Assembly: GCA_006386115.1 (NCBI GenBank)
Contig: VFIW01000096.1
Coordinates: forward strand, 94,709-158,708
Reading direction: 5' to 3'
DNA: 64,000 nucleotides
Source: Globisporangium splendens
Lineage: Eukaryota > Oomycota > Peronosporomycetes > Pythiales > Pythiaceae
The position numbers were made by a program, and so were the translations under genes. Below the pieces are notes generated by a model that was not told the origin of the DNA, searched no databases, and worked only from the letters and a program-made list of their open reading frames with translations. This document shows, piece by piece, positions 1 through 10,598 of the stretch; the stretch's first letter is position 1; each line of letters starts with the position of its first letter.

Positions 1-364
1 GGGTGCGTCGTATTGACCTAACGTGCAACTTGGGATTGGAGCCTTTAGCGAATTTCACTGAACATAAGTCCCGATGTAAATAATAGTCCTTTACCGATGC
101 TTACCGGTATGTGACACCGGTATTCGCCGATGTATTTTGGTATGAGGCGATCCTGATAAATAGAAGACCGAGTTGTATTCGGTGGAACCCATCAGCTCCT
201 GAAACAACGCAGCCAACGAAACACGAAAAAACGATCTGTTGTTATTGTTTGAGAAAGGAAATTGGCGCCAATGAAACTACAGTGGATGTATACTCTGAGA
301 TTTCAGCTCCATACTCGCAATGAAATGCGGGCCAACAAAGGTTGTCTCGTCGAGATTTTCCAAT
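1..364. other. Intergenic, no supported gene
   Basis: No reading frame with recognisable protein features, no repeat and no RNA gene is seen here. It is the 3' flank of the broken aldo/keto reductase gene that follows on the minus strand. Confidence 0.5.
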
Positions 365-1408
365 CTACACGTGGTGCGCTCGCACTTGAGAGTGCTCGTC
401 ATGCTCGGCAAGCTTTGGCACGAACTGCACGATCGCGTCAATGCGAGCCTTGATCTCCGGCGTGATCTTGCCGATGAAGGCATGAGCCTTGATATTCTCC
501 TCCAGTTGGTGAGCGCTGGAAGCACCGAGGATGACCGATGACACATTTTGGTTGGACGCACACCACGCAATCGCCAATTGCGCCAACGAGCATCCCACTT
601 CGTCTGCAATCAGCTTAATCTTGTTTGCCATGTCAACGCGAAGCTCGAAGTTGGGCAACAATGACGACAGCCATGCGTCGTTCATGCGTGAACCTTCAGG
701 GACACCTTGGCTGTATTTTCCCGTGAGCACGCCGAAGGCAAGCGGCGACCACGTTGCAACTCCCAGCTTGTACTTCTTGTACAAGTTCACGTAGTCAAAC
801 TCTACGCGTGAGCGCTCAAAGATGCTGTATTGAGTCTGCTCCACGACTGGTCGAATTAGACCGAGGCGGTCGGCGATCTCGCACGCTTCGATAATGTCCG
901 CCGACGTCCACTCACTAGTCCCCTAGTAGAACGCCCAACCTTGCTGAATCACGTAGTTCATGGTGCGCACAGTTTCCTCGATTGGGGTCGTGGCCTCTGG
1001 ACGATGACAGTACAACACATCTAGGTACTCGAGCTGAGTGCGCTTGAGCGATCCTTTCGCACCTTCGATAACATGCTTGCGGCTAATGCCTTGGTCGTTC
1101 GGACCAGATTTCTGTCCAAAGGACACCTTGGTACCGATCACGAGGTCCTCGCGAGTCCACACGCCGTTGTCGATGCCTCGTTGAATAGCTTGGCCCATTA
1201 CTTGTTCGGCTTCGCCTCCATTGTAGGATTCTGCATTGTCGAAAAAGTTGATACCACTCTGGAAGGTCTTCACCATAATGTCGTAAGCTTTGTCGACGCC
1301 GCTCTTGTTGTCAAACGTCATGCAGCCGAACGAGAACGTCGACACGAGCAGGCCAGAGTTGCTCAAGTAGCAGTACTTCATGTCGCGAACTGGAGTCGAG
1401 AACGCCAT
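365..1408 (-). pseudogene. Kv-beta-like aldo/keto reductase with one in-frame stop
   Basis: Member of the AKR6 (voltage-gated K+ channel beta subunit-like) family, an NADPH-dependent oxidoreductase fold expected in the cytosol. The reading frame starts with MAFSTPVRDMKYCYL and runs about 347 codons, the usual family length. It keeps the FFDNAESY segment (catalytic Asp and Tyr), IGTK (Lys) and YCHRPE (His). Codon 162 (923-925) is TAG where all paralogues have the TGG tryptophan of the YWGTSEW motif; the same frame continues cleanly from there to 365. The C-terminal tail after QFVP differs from the paralogues. A single G-to-A change explains the break, so this is a very young pseudogene, an allelic null, or a sequence error. 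An Inr-like element lies 20-27 bases upstream of the start. Confidence 0.85.
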
Positions 1409-1427
1409 CTTGATCTGAATGCGATGA

Positions 1428-1435
1428 GGAGTGAG
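1428..1435 (-). promoter_or_regulatory. Oomycete Inr-like core promoter element
   Basis: Minus-strand CTCACTCC fits the oomycete initiator consensus YTCANTYY and lies about 20 bases upstream of the ATG at 1408. The short predicted leader is typical of the group. It belongs to the broken AKR gene, so its promoter may still work. Confidence 0.4.
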
Positions 1436-1801
1436 GAGAGACTTGGTCTTGTGGTTTGAGCTTTCGGTTTCACAGGAGCCACGAAATGGAGGAATGAGAG
1501 GCGATCGATGCCTGCCTCTTGAGCGTTGGGGGGGGATTGGGAGTCTGTCAGTAGGCGCCTTGTCGTTGCTGTCACGAACGGGATATGGAAATTAAAACAT
1601 TTGTATGGCTGTGTGCGTAAACCGCGATGTAAGCGCCAAACAAGGTTGACGCACCGAAGCTGTTGTCCTCAAGCAACGGTGCCAACGACTATTACAATAA
1701 TCACACAAACAAGGCCAATGTAAGAAGGACAGGGTGTGCCTCAGTGTAAATAAGAATCGAGTTGTTTGATTGGCTGCAAGCCAAAAAGCATATGCTAAGC
1801 C
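1436..1801. other. Intergenic, nothing recognised
   Basis: Between the AKR promoter and the LINE fragment. No coding signal, repeat or RNA gene is visible. Confidence 0.4.
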
Positions 1802-1815
1802 TACGTTGTTTTCGT
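1802..1815. repeat. Target-site duplication, left copy
   Basis: TACGTTGTTTTCGT sits directly before the 5' end of the LINE fragment and recurs exactly at 2564-2577 after its (TC)n tail. A 14-bp perfect duplication is the mark of target-primed insertion. Confidence 0.9.
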
Positions 1816-1816
1816 T

Positions 1817-2560
1817 GGGCTGTGGCTCATCGAATGAGAACGCTCAAAGGAGAAAAGATCGATGCAACTTGCCTGAGCCAACTACTGAGCGTACTTGAGA
1901 GACAAGACCTGTCGCGCCAACTGGAAGCATGGGCGACGGCGCGTTTGTATTTCGATGGAGGTGCACGCAGCAACCCAGGTCCAGGATGTAGCGGTTGGAC
2001 ACTCATCTTCCTCAATGAACGCAGCAATCGATGGGAACTCAAAGCATGCGGCTATGCGTACATGGGACCGGAAATCACGAACAATTGGTGCGAATACAGA
2101 GCGCTGAAAGATGGCCTGGCATACAGTGCACACTACCTACGGCACTACGAAGTCAAGTTGGAAGTCTTCGGAGATAGCCATACGATTGTCGCAGCCCAGA
2201 ACGGGTTCGTCTCGATACGCCAGACCAAGTTGCAGTCACTAGCAATTCGAGTAAATCAAATCATCGCCAACTTTGCGTGGACCTCCTAGGATCACACAAG
2301 ACGAGAACAAAACAAAATGGCCGATCTTCTCACCAACATGGCAATGAACTCCAAGAATACGAAGATACTCACCGACGAATCGCGGGGAAATGGTCAAGTT
2401 GTTATGTCCCAAGTCGCAGCTCTACTCGACAATGATATCGGAGCCACATCGTCAAAACTTAGAACACCTCACTCTCGGCAATGTAAATGAGACTCCGGAA
2501 TTCTTAATCTGTGTGTGGATCATAAGTTAAATAGAATTACCTTATCTCTCTCTCTCTCTC
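1817..2560 (+). mobile_element. 5'-truncated LINE insertion (RNase H end plus (TC)n tail)
   Basis: Carries the last ~740 bases of the LINE family found further along: from the AVAHRMRTLKGEK segment through the RNase H domain (YFDGGARSNPGPG, with the catalytic Asp) to a 3' (TC)n tract at about 2544-2560. RNase H is broken by TAG at 2287-2289, where intact relatives read WNHTKREQ after WTS. The same TAG and the same neighbouring bases occur in LINE A (15403-15405), so both come from one source lineage. Flanked by a 14-bp duplication, it inserted once and has not been rearranged since. Confidence 0.93.
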
Positions 2561-2563
2561 GCA

Positions 2564-2577
2564 TACGTTGTTTTCGT
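2564..2577. repeat. Target-site duplication, right copy
   Basis: TACGTTGTTTTCGT, exact match to 1802-1815, directly after the LINE 3' tract and three bases GCA. Confidence 0.9.
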
Positions 2578-3775
2578 AAACGTCAACAGAACTGGATGAC
2601 GAAGCATTGCTAGAAATGGTCAAGATGCACCCTCACGTCGAACAAATTCACGAGATAACTTCCGTTATAGGCCACTTACATGTGTACAACCGAGTGCTTT
2701 GAGATCCCAAAACAGCCAGCTATGTAACTGCGCGTTTTCGCGCCTCACCAGAGTTCCTCAGCTTTCGTTAACTCGATCCGAATGCATATGATGGTGGTGA
2801 TACCCCTCTACACCTCCTTCATGTTGCTGCATCTTGCCACTTTGGACAAGAACAGGAGAGAACGAAACTAATACCATGAGAAAGAGAATGGGCATAGCTT
2901 TCTTTGATACATTTTCTTGACCTTGTCCGAGGAGGACTTGAGGAGTTGCTTTGATTTTTGTGCGAATTTTAGACAAGGCGGATCAACTCGAGTGGCCGCG
3001 ACAATAGTTAGTTATCTCACCTTTAGCTCTATTTACGTTGTGAAAGTGACTTTCCTTTCCTGAGTAAATAAGCTTCTAAGGAGAGGGGTTTATGGAAAAT
3101 ACTACTTTGTCGTTGCTATTTGTCTGGCGAGCTGGGGGTTGTCGGTGCGTGCATACTTGTGACCGTACTCTGTGTGTCGCCGTATGGTGGCAACGGAGCG
3201 TTGAAATAGAGCCTTGGAGGTTGGGGCTCAATGGCTGTCGTGCTTCGTCTTATTTCGATGCGTCCAGGGTAGATGGAAGTTTGAACTGCGGAGAGTGTCG
3301 TCCCAACGCGCACTCCCATGTGCAGAAGTGGAGGACGAGCCTGATCGCTGCTGCAATTTATCAACTGAAACTGCATCTATACATAGCGAAAACATATAAA
3401 ATCCAGAGGTTTACCGTGGCTAGCACGGCATTGGTTAGTTTTTCTGCACCCAGCTGGAGTGAAACTGGCATGCTTGAGTCTTATGAACGTTGAGTTTGAC
3501 ACTCTCTGTCGGAGTTGGTTGAAGCTTTGCCAGCGCAAACACATCTGACGATGGTGACTCCCACGACCATCACTCCGTTATCACCGACTGGGAGTAATCT
3601 GGTGCTGGTCCTCGTAGTTGGTGTTGACGCCGACTGTTGCAAGATATGGGCATTGACTTGGGAAAACAGACACTCCAATAGGATGTGACATCATCTCGTG
3701 AAGAGGCGATTACGTTTCGTTTCTTGTATGCTTAAGTTGTCTGCAGCAGCCAGAAATATGGGCAGGCAACAGGCA
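2578..3775. other. Intergenic, nothing supported
   Basis: Short open frames only, none with a family signature. A segment at about 2773-2830 reads DGGDTPLH, faintly like an ankyrin repeat, but it is flanked by stops and too short to call. Confidence 0.4.
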
Positions 3776-3838
3776 ATCACTTTCCAACCTGCTCTCGGCA
3801 GCAAAGGCACTCAGCTTTCGAACTATCCATCAATAACA

Positions 3839-4876
3839 ATGGCGTTGCACACCATGAAGCATCGGTACTTGGGCAACACTGGGCTTCTTGTGTCCACGCT
3901 CTCACTCGGGTGCATGACGTTCGACGACAAGTTTGGTCTTGACAAGACCTATGCTATCATGACGAAGGCGTATGAGGGTGGTGTCAATTACTTCGACAAC
4001 GCTGAAGCATACGGGTTGGGAAAATCGGAAGAAGTCGTGGGTCAAGCGATCCAAATGGGCATCGAGAAGGGGGTGTGGGCTCGCGAAGACCTAGTGATCA
4101 GCACCAAGATCTTCGTTGGTGCGAAGGCCAACCCAGGTCCGAACGACCAAGGACTGAGTCGCAAACATGTTGTTGAAGGAACGAAGGCGTCGCTCAAGCG
4201 GCTGCAATTGGACTACGTCGATGTGATCTTCTGCCACCGCCCTGATAAGCATACTCCTATCGAAGAAACGGTTCGAGCAATGAACTTTGTCATCAACCAG
4301 GGCTGGGCGTTCTACTGGGGAACCAGTGAGTGGAAGTCCGCCGACATTATCGAAGCGTGCGAGATCGCCGATCGCCTTGGACTCATCCGTCCGGTCGTGG
4401 AGCAGCCGCAGTACAACATCTTTGAGCGCTCCCGTGTGGAGTTTGACTTTGTGAACCTGTACAAGAAGTACGGGCTTGGCCTCACGACGTTTTCTCCACT
4501 TCGTCATGGTCTCATTTCGGGTAAGCATACGAGCGGTTTCGTTGAAGGTACTCGTTTAACGGTGCCGAGGATTCAGAACATGATACCCGACCTGGAATTG
4601 AAGATTGCGAAGGCAGAGAAAATGAAAGTCATTGCCCAGGAGCTTGGCTGCTCGCTGCCTCAGCTTGCGATCGCATGGTGTGCGACGAATCCGAATGTGT
4701 CAACAGTAATGCTCGGTGCGACGAGTGTCGGTCAACTGGATGAAAACCTCAAAGCATATGCTTTCATCGACAAGATCACCCCCGAGGTCAAAGCTCGCAT
4801 TGATGAAATCGCTCAGTTTGTGCCAAAAAATCCAACCTACGACCATTTTTATACAATCCGCGAGATTTACCAGTAA
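3839..4876 (+). CDS. Kv-beta-like aldo/keto reductase (AKR6 type)
   Basis: Predicted NADPH-dependent aldo/keto reductase of 345 residues with a TIM-barrel fold; in animals and plants this family binds Shaker-type K+ channels as beta subunits, but the partner here is unknown. The tetrad is visible: Asp53 and Tyr58 in YFDNAEAY, Lys90 in VISTK, His133 in FCHRPD. Animal Kv-beta proteins carry Asn at the last position, so this copy looks catalytically complete. YWGTSEW, QLAIAWC and the MLGATS cofactor-binding segment near residue 290 are present. The open frame extends 47 codons further upstream to 3698, but the ATG at 3839 (context AACAATGG) aligns with the paralogue starts and is chosen. No signal peptide or membrane segment. 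A TCACTTTC stretch about 60 bases upstream may be the initiator. It lies divergently oriented to the broken copy at 365-1408. Confidence 0.93.
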   Translation: MALHTMKHRYLGNTGLLVSTLSLGCMTFDDKFGLDKTYAIMTKAYEGGVNYFDNAEAYGLGKSEEVVGQAIQMGIEKGVWAREDLVISTKIFVGAKANPGPNDQGLSRKHVVEGTKASLKRLQLDYVDVIFCHRPDKHTPIEETVRAMNFVINQGWAFYWGTSEWKSADIIEACEIADRLGLIRPVVEQPQYNIFERSRVEFDFVNLYKKYGLGLTTFSPLRHGLISGKHTSGFVEGTRLTVPRIQNMIPDLELKIAKAEKMKVIAQELGCSLPQLAIAWCATNPNVSTVMLGATSVGQLDENLKAYAFIDKITPEVKARIDEIAQFVPKNPTYDHFYTIREIYQ

Positions 4877-5652
4877 GCAAATAGGTGAGAGTTGCATCAT
4901 TGGAGCCGTGCATTTGTTGTACTCAATCGCTTCGTGCTTCTACCAGAATCGCAACAGCGAACTTAAATCTTGCTTTAAGAAACGCTCATTTAGTTGATTT
5001 TCTTCTATTTCGGATGCTCCACAGTGCTGCCACTGGGGCGATCGCAGTGCTTTTTGAATGGGGAAACATTGGACGCACAAACATCACAGATGGCATAGTC
5101 GGATTTGACGCGCGCCAACCGATCGCGAGCATCCAAAGCCACCCGCGACACTTTCAAGGGTCTCAGTCTTGGCAATCTTGGCATGACACTGCGGCGCTTG
5201 CTCGCGATCACGCTGTTGACAAGCGGCGAAACTATCGGGAGGCCAATACTTCTCTAACTCGGATAATTTTGCAAGTGATTATTTTAGAAACGAACGGCAA
5301 AAGGAGCGAAACAGTAAATCCAAATGTATGCTAGACAACTCAAAAGTGCACGCTTGACGATGCGCAGAGATGTCAAACATCAGCAAGTGTCATGCTATTC
5401 TTTTGCATGAACCATGTTAGTATTTGTCAAGTTCTTCTATTATTCAGCGATCTGAAATCAGGTGCCTTCGGAGGTGCCTGATATGCCAAAATAGCACAAT
5501 ATTCTTTAGAAACTGGATTGATCAGAAGCCAGCCTCACTCTGTTGCATCAGGTCAGCAATTTGAACACAAACATAAAGCTTTATGCATCATCTCGTCTGA
5601 GTCTTTATTCGAACGAACTATCGAGACCCTACAAGTGTCTGTCACGGATGCT
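4877..5652. other. Intergenic, nothing recognised
   Basis: Between two AKR loci whose 3' ends face each other. Short open frames on both strands lack family features; no relic of AKR or LINE sequence was found by eye. Confidence 0.4.
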
Positions 5653-6470
5653 TTAAAACACATCGTATTCCGGAAGCGCAGGAACCTATTGAGCAATCGC
5701 ATCGATACGCGCCTTGATCTCAGGTGTGACCTTGTCAAGAGACGCATTGGTCATAAGGTTTTCCTCTAATTGGGAAACGCTGGTCGCGCCGAGCATTACG
5801 GTCAACACGTTTGTATTGGACGCACACCAGGCGATAGCGAGTTGCACCAGCGAGCATCTAAGCTCATCGGCGATGACTTTCAGCATGTCAGCCTTCGCGG
5901 TCCTCGCAGAGAAATCCGGGAAAGCAGGGCAAGCATCTTCGCCTACATCCGAGATCCCTCTAGAATCCCTGGTTGTACTTGCCAGTCAAGATACCAAACA
6001 CGAGTGGCGACCAGGTCGTGAGTCCAAGCTTGTACTTCTTGTACAGGTTCGAATAGTCAAAGTCGACTCGCGAGCGCTCAAAAATACGGATTTGTGGCTG
6101 CTCTACGACCGGACGGATGAGTCCAAAGCAACCGACGATCTCGCAAGCTTCGATAATGTCAGCTGACTTCCACTCGCTGGTTCCCCAGTAGAGCGTCCAG
6201 CCTTGCTTGATCACAAAGTTCATCGCGCGAACGGATTCCTCAATCGGAGTGTGCACATCAGGGCGATGACAGAACACCACGTCGACGTAATCGAGCTGCA
6301 ACCGCTTGAGCGACACCTTGATGCCTTCCACAATGTGCTTGCGGCCAAGACCTTGGTCATTTGGACCCAGATTTACTTTCGAACCAGCAAAGATTTCTGT
6401 GCTGATCACGAGGTTCTCGCGCATCCAGATCCTGTTCATCATGCCTTTTTGAATACTCTCGCCCAGGGTA
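5653..6470 (-). pseudogene. Truncated, frameshifted AKR pseudogene
   Basis: Minus-strand AKR sequence lacking roughly its first 70 codons: homology starts at about LGESIQKG near 6467, so the catalytic Asp/Tyr segment is gone. It then keeps VISTE (family Lys replaced by Glu), FCHRPD, YWGTSEW and YKKYKLGLTTWSP. At about 5960 one base is missing in the GKYNQG-I-EGSR segment, which shifts the frame; the second half continues from about 5886 (MLKVIADEL) to AIAQ, where TAG stands for an aromatic codon (5683-5685), and family sequence goes on to TAA at 5653-5655. Loss of the 5' third, Lys-to-Glu at the active site, a frameshift and a nonsense codon mark it as dead. Confidence 0.9.
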
Positions 6471-6904
6471 ATCTCGGATTATCCTCACACCTCTGTTGCC
6501 AGTCTATTCTCTCAATAATAACCACGCCTGAAAATCGGTCATTTATGAATTTGTTTTACATGAATGCCGATCATGTTGCAGTGAAAAAGTTGAGTGTATA
6601 GTTTTGATGCCGCCTTGGCAGTCTCGTGCACGTGCTCTCATCGTGCCAGCCATCTAATTCGTTTAACGCTGTCAATGGGTGTGAGTCGTTTTCTTTGGAC
6701 GAACGAGCATGGTGTTCATGCGACATGAACGCTCAGGTGCCATTGGCCATCTATTGGCTAAAACGGGTAGGTCGCTCGCGTCGATATTGCTTTCTGTCTA
6801 GAGACGCACTGACCAGTTGATCCTTGGTCGGCCGCAATCGGTAGAGCGATTGCTGCACGAGACGAGAGAGCAGTCGGGTCGAGATCGAGCGGACCGTGAG
6901 CACA
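6471..6904. other. Intergenic, likely promoter region of the next gene
   Basis: No coding signal. It separates the 5' break of the AKR pseudogene from the start of the three-exon gene. I see no good Inr match near 6850. Confidence 0.35.
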
Positions 6905-8476
6905 ATGAGCTTCTGGGGAGACGACGACGCGCTGGAGGCTGCACTGGCGTTCCTGGACGCGTGCGATGGAGGCGGCAGTGTCCCCACTTCAGATGGCAAC
7001 TGTGAGTGGCCCACGACAACAGACGAGCGCGGTGATAACTCACCGCTACTCGGAAGCCTTCAGGTCGTGATCCGCGCCTCTCGGAACCGCCAGCTCGTCG
7101 CGCGCTGCAACCAGTCGTTGGTGACGAACACCAGTAGAGCAGCTCTCAACCTGGCGAAGAGGAAAGTCTGCGACAAAACTGCTACGGCCGTCGCGACTGT
7201 GAATCAGGCTCGCGCGCGGAAAACAGCAGAAGCGGTCGCTTTGCGCGACGAGATCGCCACACTGCTGGCAGAGGTGGCAGCGTTACAGCATGGACCCTGC
7301 GCGGAGTCGCTGCTGCGAGTGCGGAGGCTCGAGCGGTTACTCGAAAAAGAGAAAAGCGCGAGTGTTTTGACCGCACAGGAGAAGCAGGTGTCTGTCTGGT
7401 TGGAAAGGGCAGCAGAGCAGGCTCGGGAGCGCTACAAATCGGAAATGCTGAATATAACGTTGAAAAACGCCATCAAGAAGCAGCACGAGATCCACCAGTC
7501 GCTGAAGCACATTGTGAGCGAGCGAACGAGTGTAAGCATTTTGTGTATTTTTTGCAGTGAAGGGAGTAGCGTTGCAATCTATGAAGTGGCAACAATGGGA
7601 CTGGATGATGACACTTTTGATTGCCGTATGCGCAGGGATTCCACTCCAACCACGACAGCAAATTGCTGTGCAACGACGCGATGACTACAAACGAAAGCGT
7701 GGCAGTCGCAGAACTCCAGGCGTGTGTGACGCAAATGGCTCGCGAGATCGACCTCACCTTGCAGACCTCTCACACAGAGAACGGCACTAGTGTGACGTGC
7801 GCAATGGAAGTGAAGGAGCATCCGCTGTCTGGACAATACATCGAGGTGCGGTCAACGGCGCCATTAAAGTGCGGTTTCCAAGAAGCAGATCAGATGAATT
7901 GGCGCCTTCTTGTAGAGGCGAATAAGACGCTCGTCTCGGACCGACACTACATGAAGGTGAGTGATATATGCATACTCATCACTTCCATAAAAAAAAGAAG
8001 CAAAGCCTGACCGTAATCGTATACATCTTGAACACTTCAAGAGATGCGAATTCACCGACAATAGTTTCGAGAAGAGCTACAAACTCATACTGGACGGTGC
8101 AAGCGGCCCCGTGGAGCTGCATGGTGTCACGCTGCTTCGAAAGTACGAGGAACCACATCGGTCTGTGTACGTGTGGACTTCAAGAATCGATTCGAGCAAA
8201 GATGGGCTAACATTCCGTGAAAAAGGATGGATTGTGTTCTCGTGCAGCTCCGGTGGCGACAAAACACAGTCCCCGACGGCGTTTCAGTCTTGCTACCAGC
8301 TTTTCAGTGACCCTCCCAGCGGTGGTCCTGGTGGCTCGTGCGGTCCAGAAGCAGACCTTTTGCGTGAGAGCCTGATGCGGTCGCGGAGCTACAAGATGCA
8401 GACAGCCACTCTTCAAGCTCAGAATATGATGCTCACAAAATTTTCGGCATTCCAATTACAGAAAGCGCGGTCGTGA
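6905..8476 (+). CDS. Hypothetical coiled-coil protein, three exons
   Basis: Best model: exons 6905-7531, 7636-7956 and 8042-8476, giving 460 residues. Both introns are phase 0: GTAAGC to CGCAG (104 bases; a donor at 7514 is an alternative) and GTGAGT to TTCAAG (85 bases). All three frames then join without stops. Residues about 50-205 are rich in Ala, Arg, Lys, Glu and Leu with heptad-like spacing, consistent with a long helix or bZIP-like coiled coil. The rest is mixed alpha/beta, with FHSNH, an LHGVTLLRKYEEPHRSVYVW segment and a short Gly/Pro stretch (SGGPGGSCGPEA). The layout, an N-terminal basic/coiled-coil part and a globular C-terminal part, recalls oomycete bZIP/START-like or M96-type proteins, but I cannot confirm a family. 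The ATG at 6905 is the first in frame. Base use differs from the AKR genes, with fewer C-ending codons. Confidence 0.6.
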
Positions 8477-8551
8477 TAGCTACAGACAAATGCACGCTGC
8501 TGTTCAATTGTCGTTCTACACGCTGACCGATTAGTTTCCGCCGCCGCCTAC

Positions 8552-9015
8552 ATGCATTGAAACTCCAGCGACGGCGACGGCCAGCACGCAGCACTGTTAC
8601 TTGAGCAGCACGGGTTTGCTTGTGCCCTCACTCTCTTTAGGCGTGGTGAATCGGCAAGATGCGGAAGAGCGATAAGAACCGAAGAGCACGGTCTTTTCGG
8701 CCAAAAGAAAAGCAGCCGCATCAAATTCATTGACACAGCCGAAGCGTATGGAACTGCAATTTCGAGCAACCTCGGGCGAGGTTATCGAAAACGGATGATC
8801 AATAGGAAGCCAGAACGCGTGAACCAGCTCCAAGTGCGTGTCAAATAAAAGCCAACCCGGTGCAAACCATCAAGGGCTAATGTCTTTGAATGCATCAGAC
8901 ATCTGTCAGTCGTCGGCAGTTAGCTTGCGTTGACTCCAGCCCCGATTCTTCCATTCTGTTTGAAAAAAAAGGGATGCGCGCGATGAACTTTGTAGCTTTG
9001 GATTGGCTCCGAAAT
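8552..9015 (+). pseudogene. Strongly decayed AKR relic
   Basis: Pieces of an AKR gene in order but with many indels: STGLLVPSLSLGVV near 8609-8645 (paralogues: NTGLLVSTLSLGVM), FIDTAEAYG near 8728-8755 (the catalytic Asp/Tyr segment), GEVIENG near 8776, a stretch at 8848-8880 matching the PGPNDQGLSR codons, and RAMNFV at 8978-8995 preceded by bases that align with the CHRPxxxTPIEE codons. Nothing of the C-terminal half is clear. It is the oldest visible death in this family. Confidence 0.75.
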
Positions 9016-9327
9016 GCTCTTTCAATTGCTTTCAGCGACTTATATATGCAAAACAGTGTGCTGCTGGCTGACGAGCCATCAGTGATGGAGGAAAATCGTC
9101 TCGTCAGAGTTGCTGAATCCGCTGGTAGCAAATTGATGAGTCAAACGGAACGCAAGACGTGTCTTGTGACAATTTGTTTTATTTTTTGAAACATGCTCGT
9201 GAAAACGTTTTTTTTACTCCGAGTAAGAGATGGCAGTCTGAAGTTCGCTGACCCAAAGACTCATCGATAAATCGATGTAGTTAAGACAGCACCCTGCTGC
9301 TCTCATCGTCAGCAGAGCGAGAATCGC
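9016..9327. other. Intergenic
   Basis: About 310 bases between the AKR relic and the 3' end of the next AKR gene. No coding or repeat signal recognised. Confidence 0.35.
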
Positions 9328-10383
9328 CTACAGCCACTTGGTACGCGTATACGAGTAGGGGTCGTTCTCGACAACCTGCGGCACGAATTGCGCGATCTCA
9401 TCGATGCGCGCCTTGATCTCCGGTGTGATCTTGTCGATGACCGCGTTCGCCTTGAGGTTTTCTTCCAACTGACGGATGTTGGACGCACCGAGGATGACGG
9501 TTGAGACGTTTGGGTTCGACGCGCACCACGCAATTGCGAGCTGCGCCAGCGAACAGCCAAGCTCGTCAGAAATGTCTTTCAGCTTTTCCGTCTTGGCGAT
9601 GCGTTCATCAAGATCTGTCTGCATCATTCCTCGCACCATCACATTCGCAAGGCGAGTGCCCCCAGGGATCCCGTTCGAGTATTTGCCCGTGAGGATGCCA
9701 AACGCAAGAGGCGACCATGTTGTGAGCCCGTACTTGTACTTCTTGTATAGGTTGACGTAGTCGAAGTCGACACGCGAGCGCTCGAAGATGTGGTACTGCG
9801 GCTGCTCAACCACAGGACGAACCAAGCCGAGACGGTCCGCGATCTCGCACGCCTCGATGATGTCGTGCGAAGTCCACTCGCTGGTCCCCCAGTAGAACGC
9901 CCAACCTTGCTGGATCACGAAGTTCATCGCGCGAACCGTTTCCTCGATCGGCGTTGATACCTCTGGGCGGTGGCAGAAGATCACGTCGACATAATCAAAG
10001 CCGAATCGCTTGAGCGATGCCTTGGTGCCCTCGATGATGTGCTTGCGACTCAACCCCATGTCGTTCGGACCGGCATCCATGCCCTTCGTGCCCATGAATA
10101 TCTTGGTGCTCACCACGAGATCTTCGCGGGTCCACACGCCGTTCTTGATCCCGTGTTGGATTACTTCGCCCATGACTTGCTCGGCCTTTCCCCACCCGTA
10201 GCCTTCGGCGTTGTCGAAAAAGTTGACACCGCCCTGGTAGGCCTTGACCATGATGTCGTACGCTGCGTCAATGTCGAAATGGCCGTCGAACGTGACGAAG
10301 GACCCGAAGGAGAGGCGGGAGACGAGCAAGCCCGAGTTGCCCAGGTAGCGGTACTTCATGTTGTGGATTGCAGGAGCAGCCAT
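9328..10383 (-). CDS. Kv-beta-like aldo/keto reductase
   Basis: A 351-residue paralogue. Tetrad at Asp57, Tyr62 (FFDNAEGY), Lys94 (VSTK) and His138 (FCHRPE). Two features set it apart from the array copies: an extra residue in LSFGSFVTFDG near position 30, shared with the copy at 15887, and an insertion-like TKGMDAGPNDMG loop around residue 100. The start MAAPAIHNMKYRYL aligns with the family and lies about 70 bases downstream of a strong Inr+FPR promoter. The C-terminus is SYTRTKWL. It faces the AKR relic tail to tail and LINE A begins about 0.9 kb beyond its promoter. Confidence 0.94.
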   Translation of the reverse strand: MAAPAIHNMKYRYLGNSGLLVSRLSFGSFVTFDGHFDIDAAYDIMVKAYQGGVNFFDNAEGYGWGKAEQVMGEVIQHGIKNGVWTREDLVVSTKIFMGTKGMDAGPNDMGLSRKHIIEGTKASLKRFGFDYVDVIFCHRPEVSTPIEETVRAMNFVIQQGWAFYWGTSEWTSHDIIEACEIADRLGLVRPVVEQPQYHIFERSRVDFDYVNLYKKYKYGLTTWSPLAFGILTGKYSNGIPGGTRLANVMVRGMMQTDLDERIAKTEKLKDISDELGCSLAQLAIAWCASNPNVSTVILGASNIRQLEENLKANAVIDKITPEIKARIDEIAQFVPQVVENDPYSYTRTKWL

Positions 10384-10440
10384 ACTGTTGAAGCGGAGCA
10401 GAATGTCGGAGACGCTGGAGAAGAAGTGTCTGGGCCAGAC

Positions 10441-10459
10441 GGAAAGTCGGAAAATGAGG
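10441..10459 (-). promoter_or_regulatory. Oomycete Inr+FPR core promoter
   Basis: Minus strand CCTCATTTTCCGACTTTCC closely follows the oomycete core GCTCATTYYNCAWTTTNYY (Inr followed by FPR). Transcription would start near 10456, giving a leader of about 70 bases for the AKR gene whose ATG is at 10383. Confidence 0.65.
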
Positions 10460-10598
10460 CATGCAAGAGTCTCCGCAGCGTGGAGGGTGGAGTGGGGTCT
10501 TTTCAGCGGTACTTACAATTCTCAGTAACGACTGATCATTCGCTTTTGGGATCCAGATACTGCTGCTATAGCATAACCAGGAAACTGCTGATGCAGAT

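Noticed and set aside
2600..2830. Ankyrin-like DGGDTPLH and an acidic DDEALLEMVKMHP stretch
   Set aside because: Too short, with stops between the pieces; no second repeat.
5005..5211. Minus-strand 68-codon frame with CDVC...HCDRP resembling a zinc finger
   Set aside because: Spacing fits no known finger and there is no second copy or start context.
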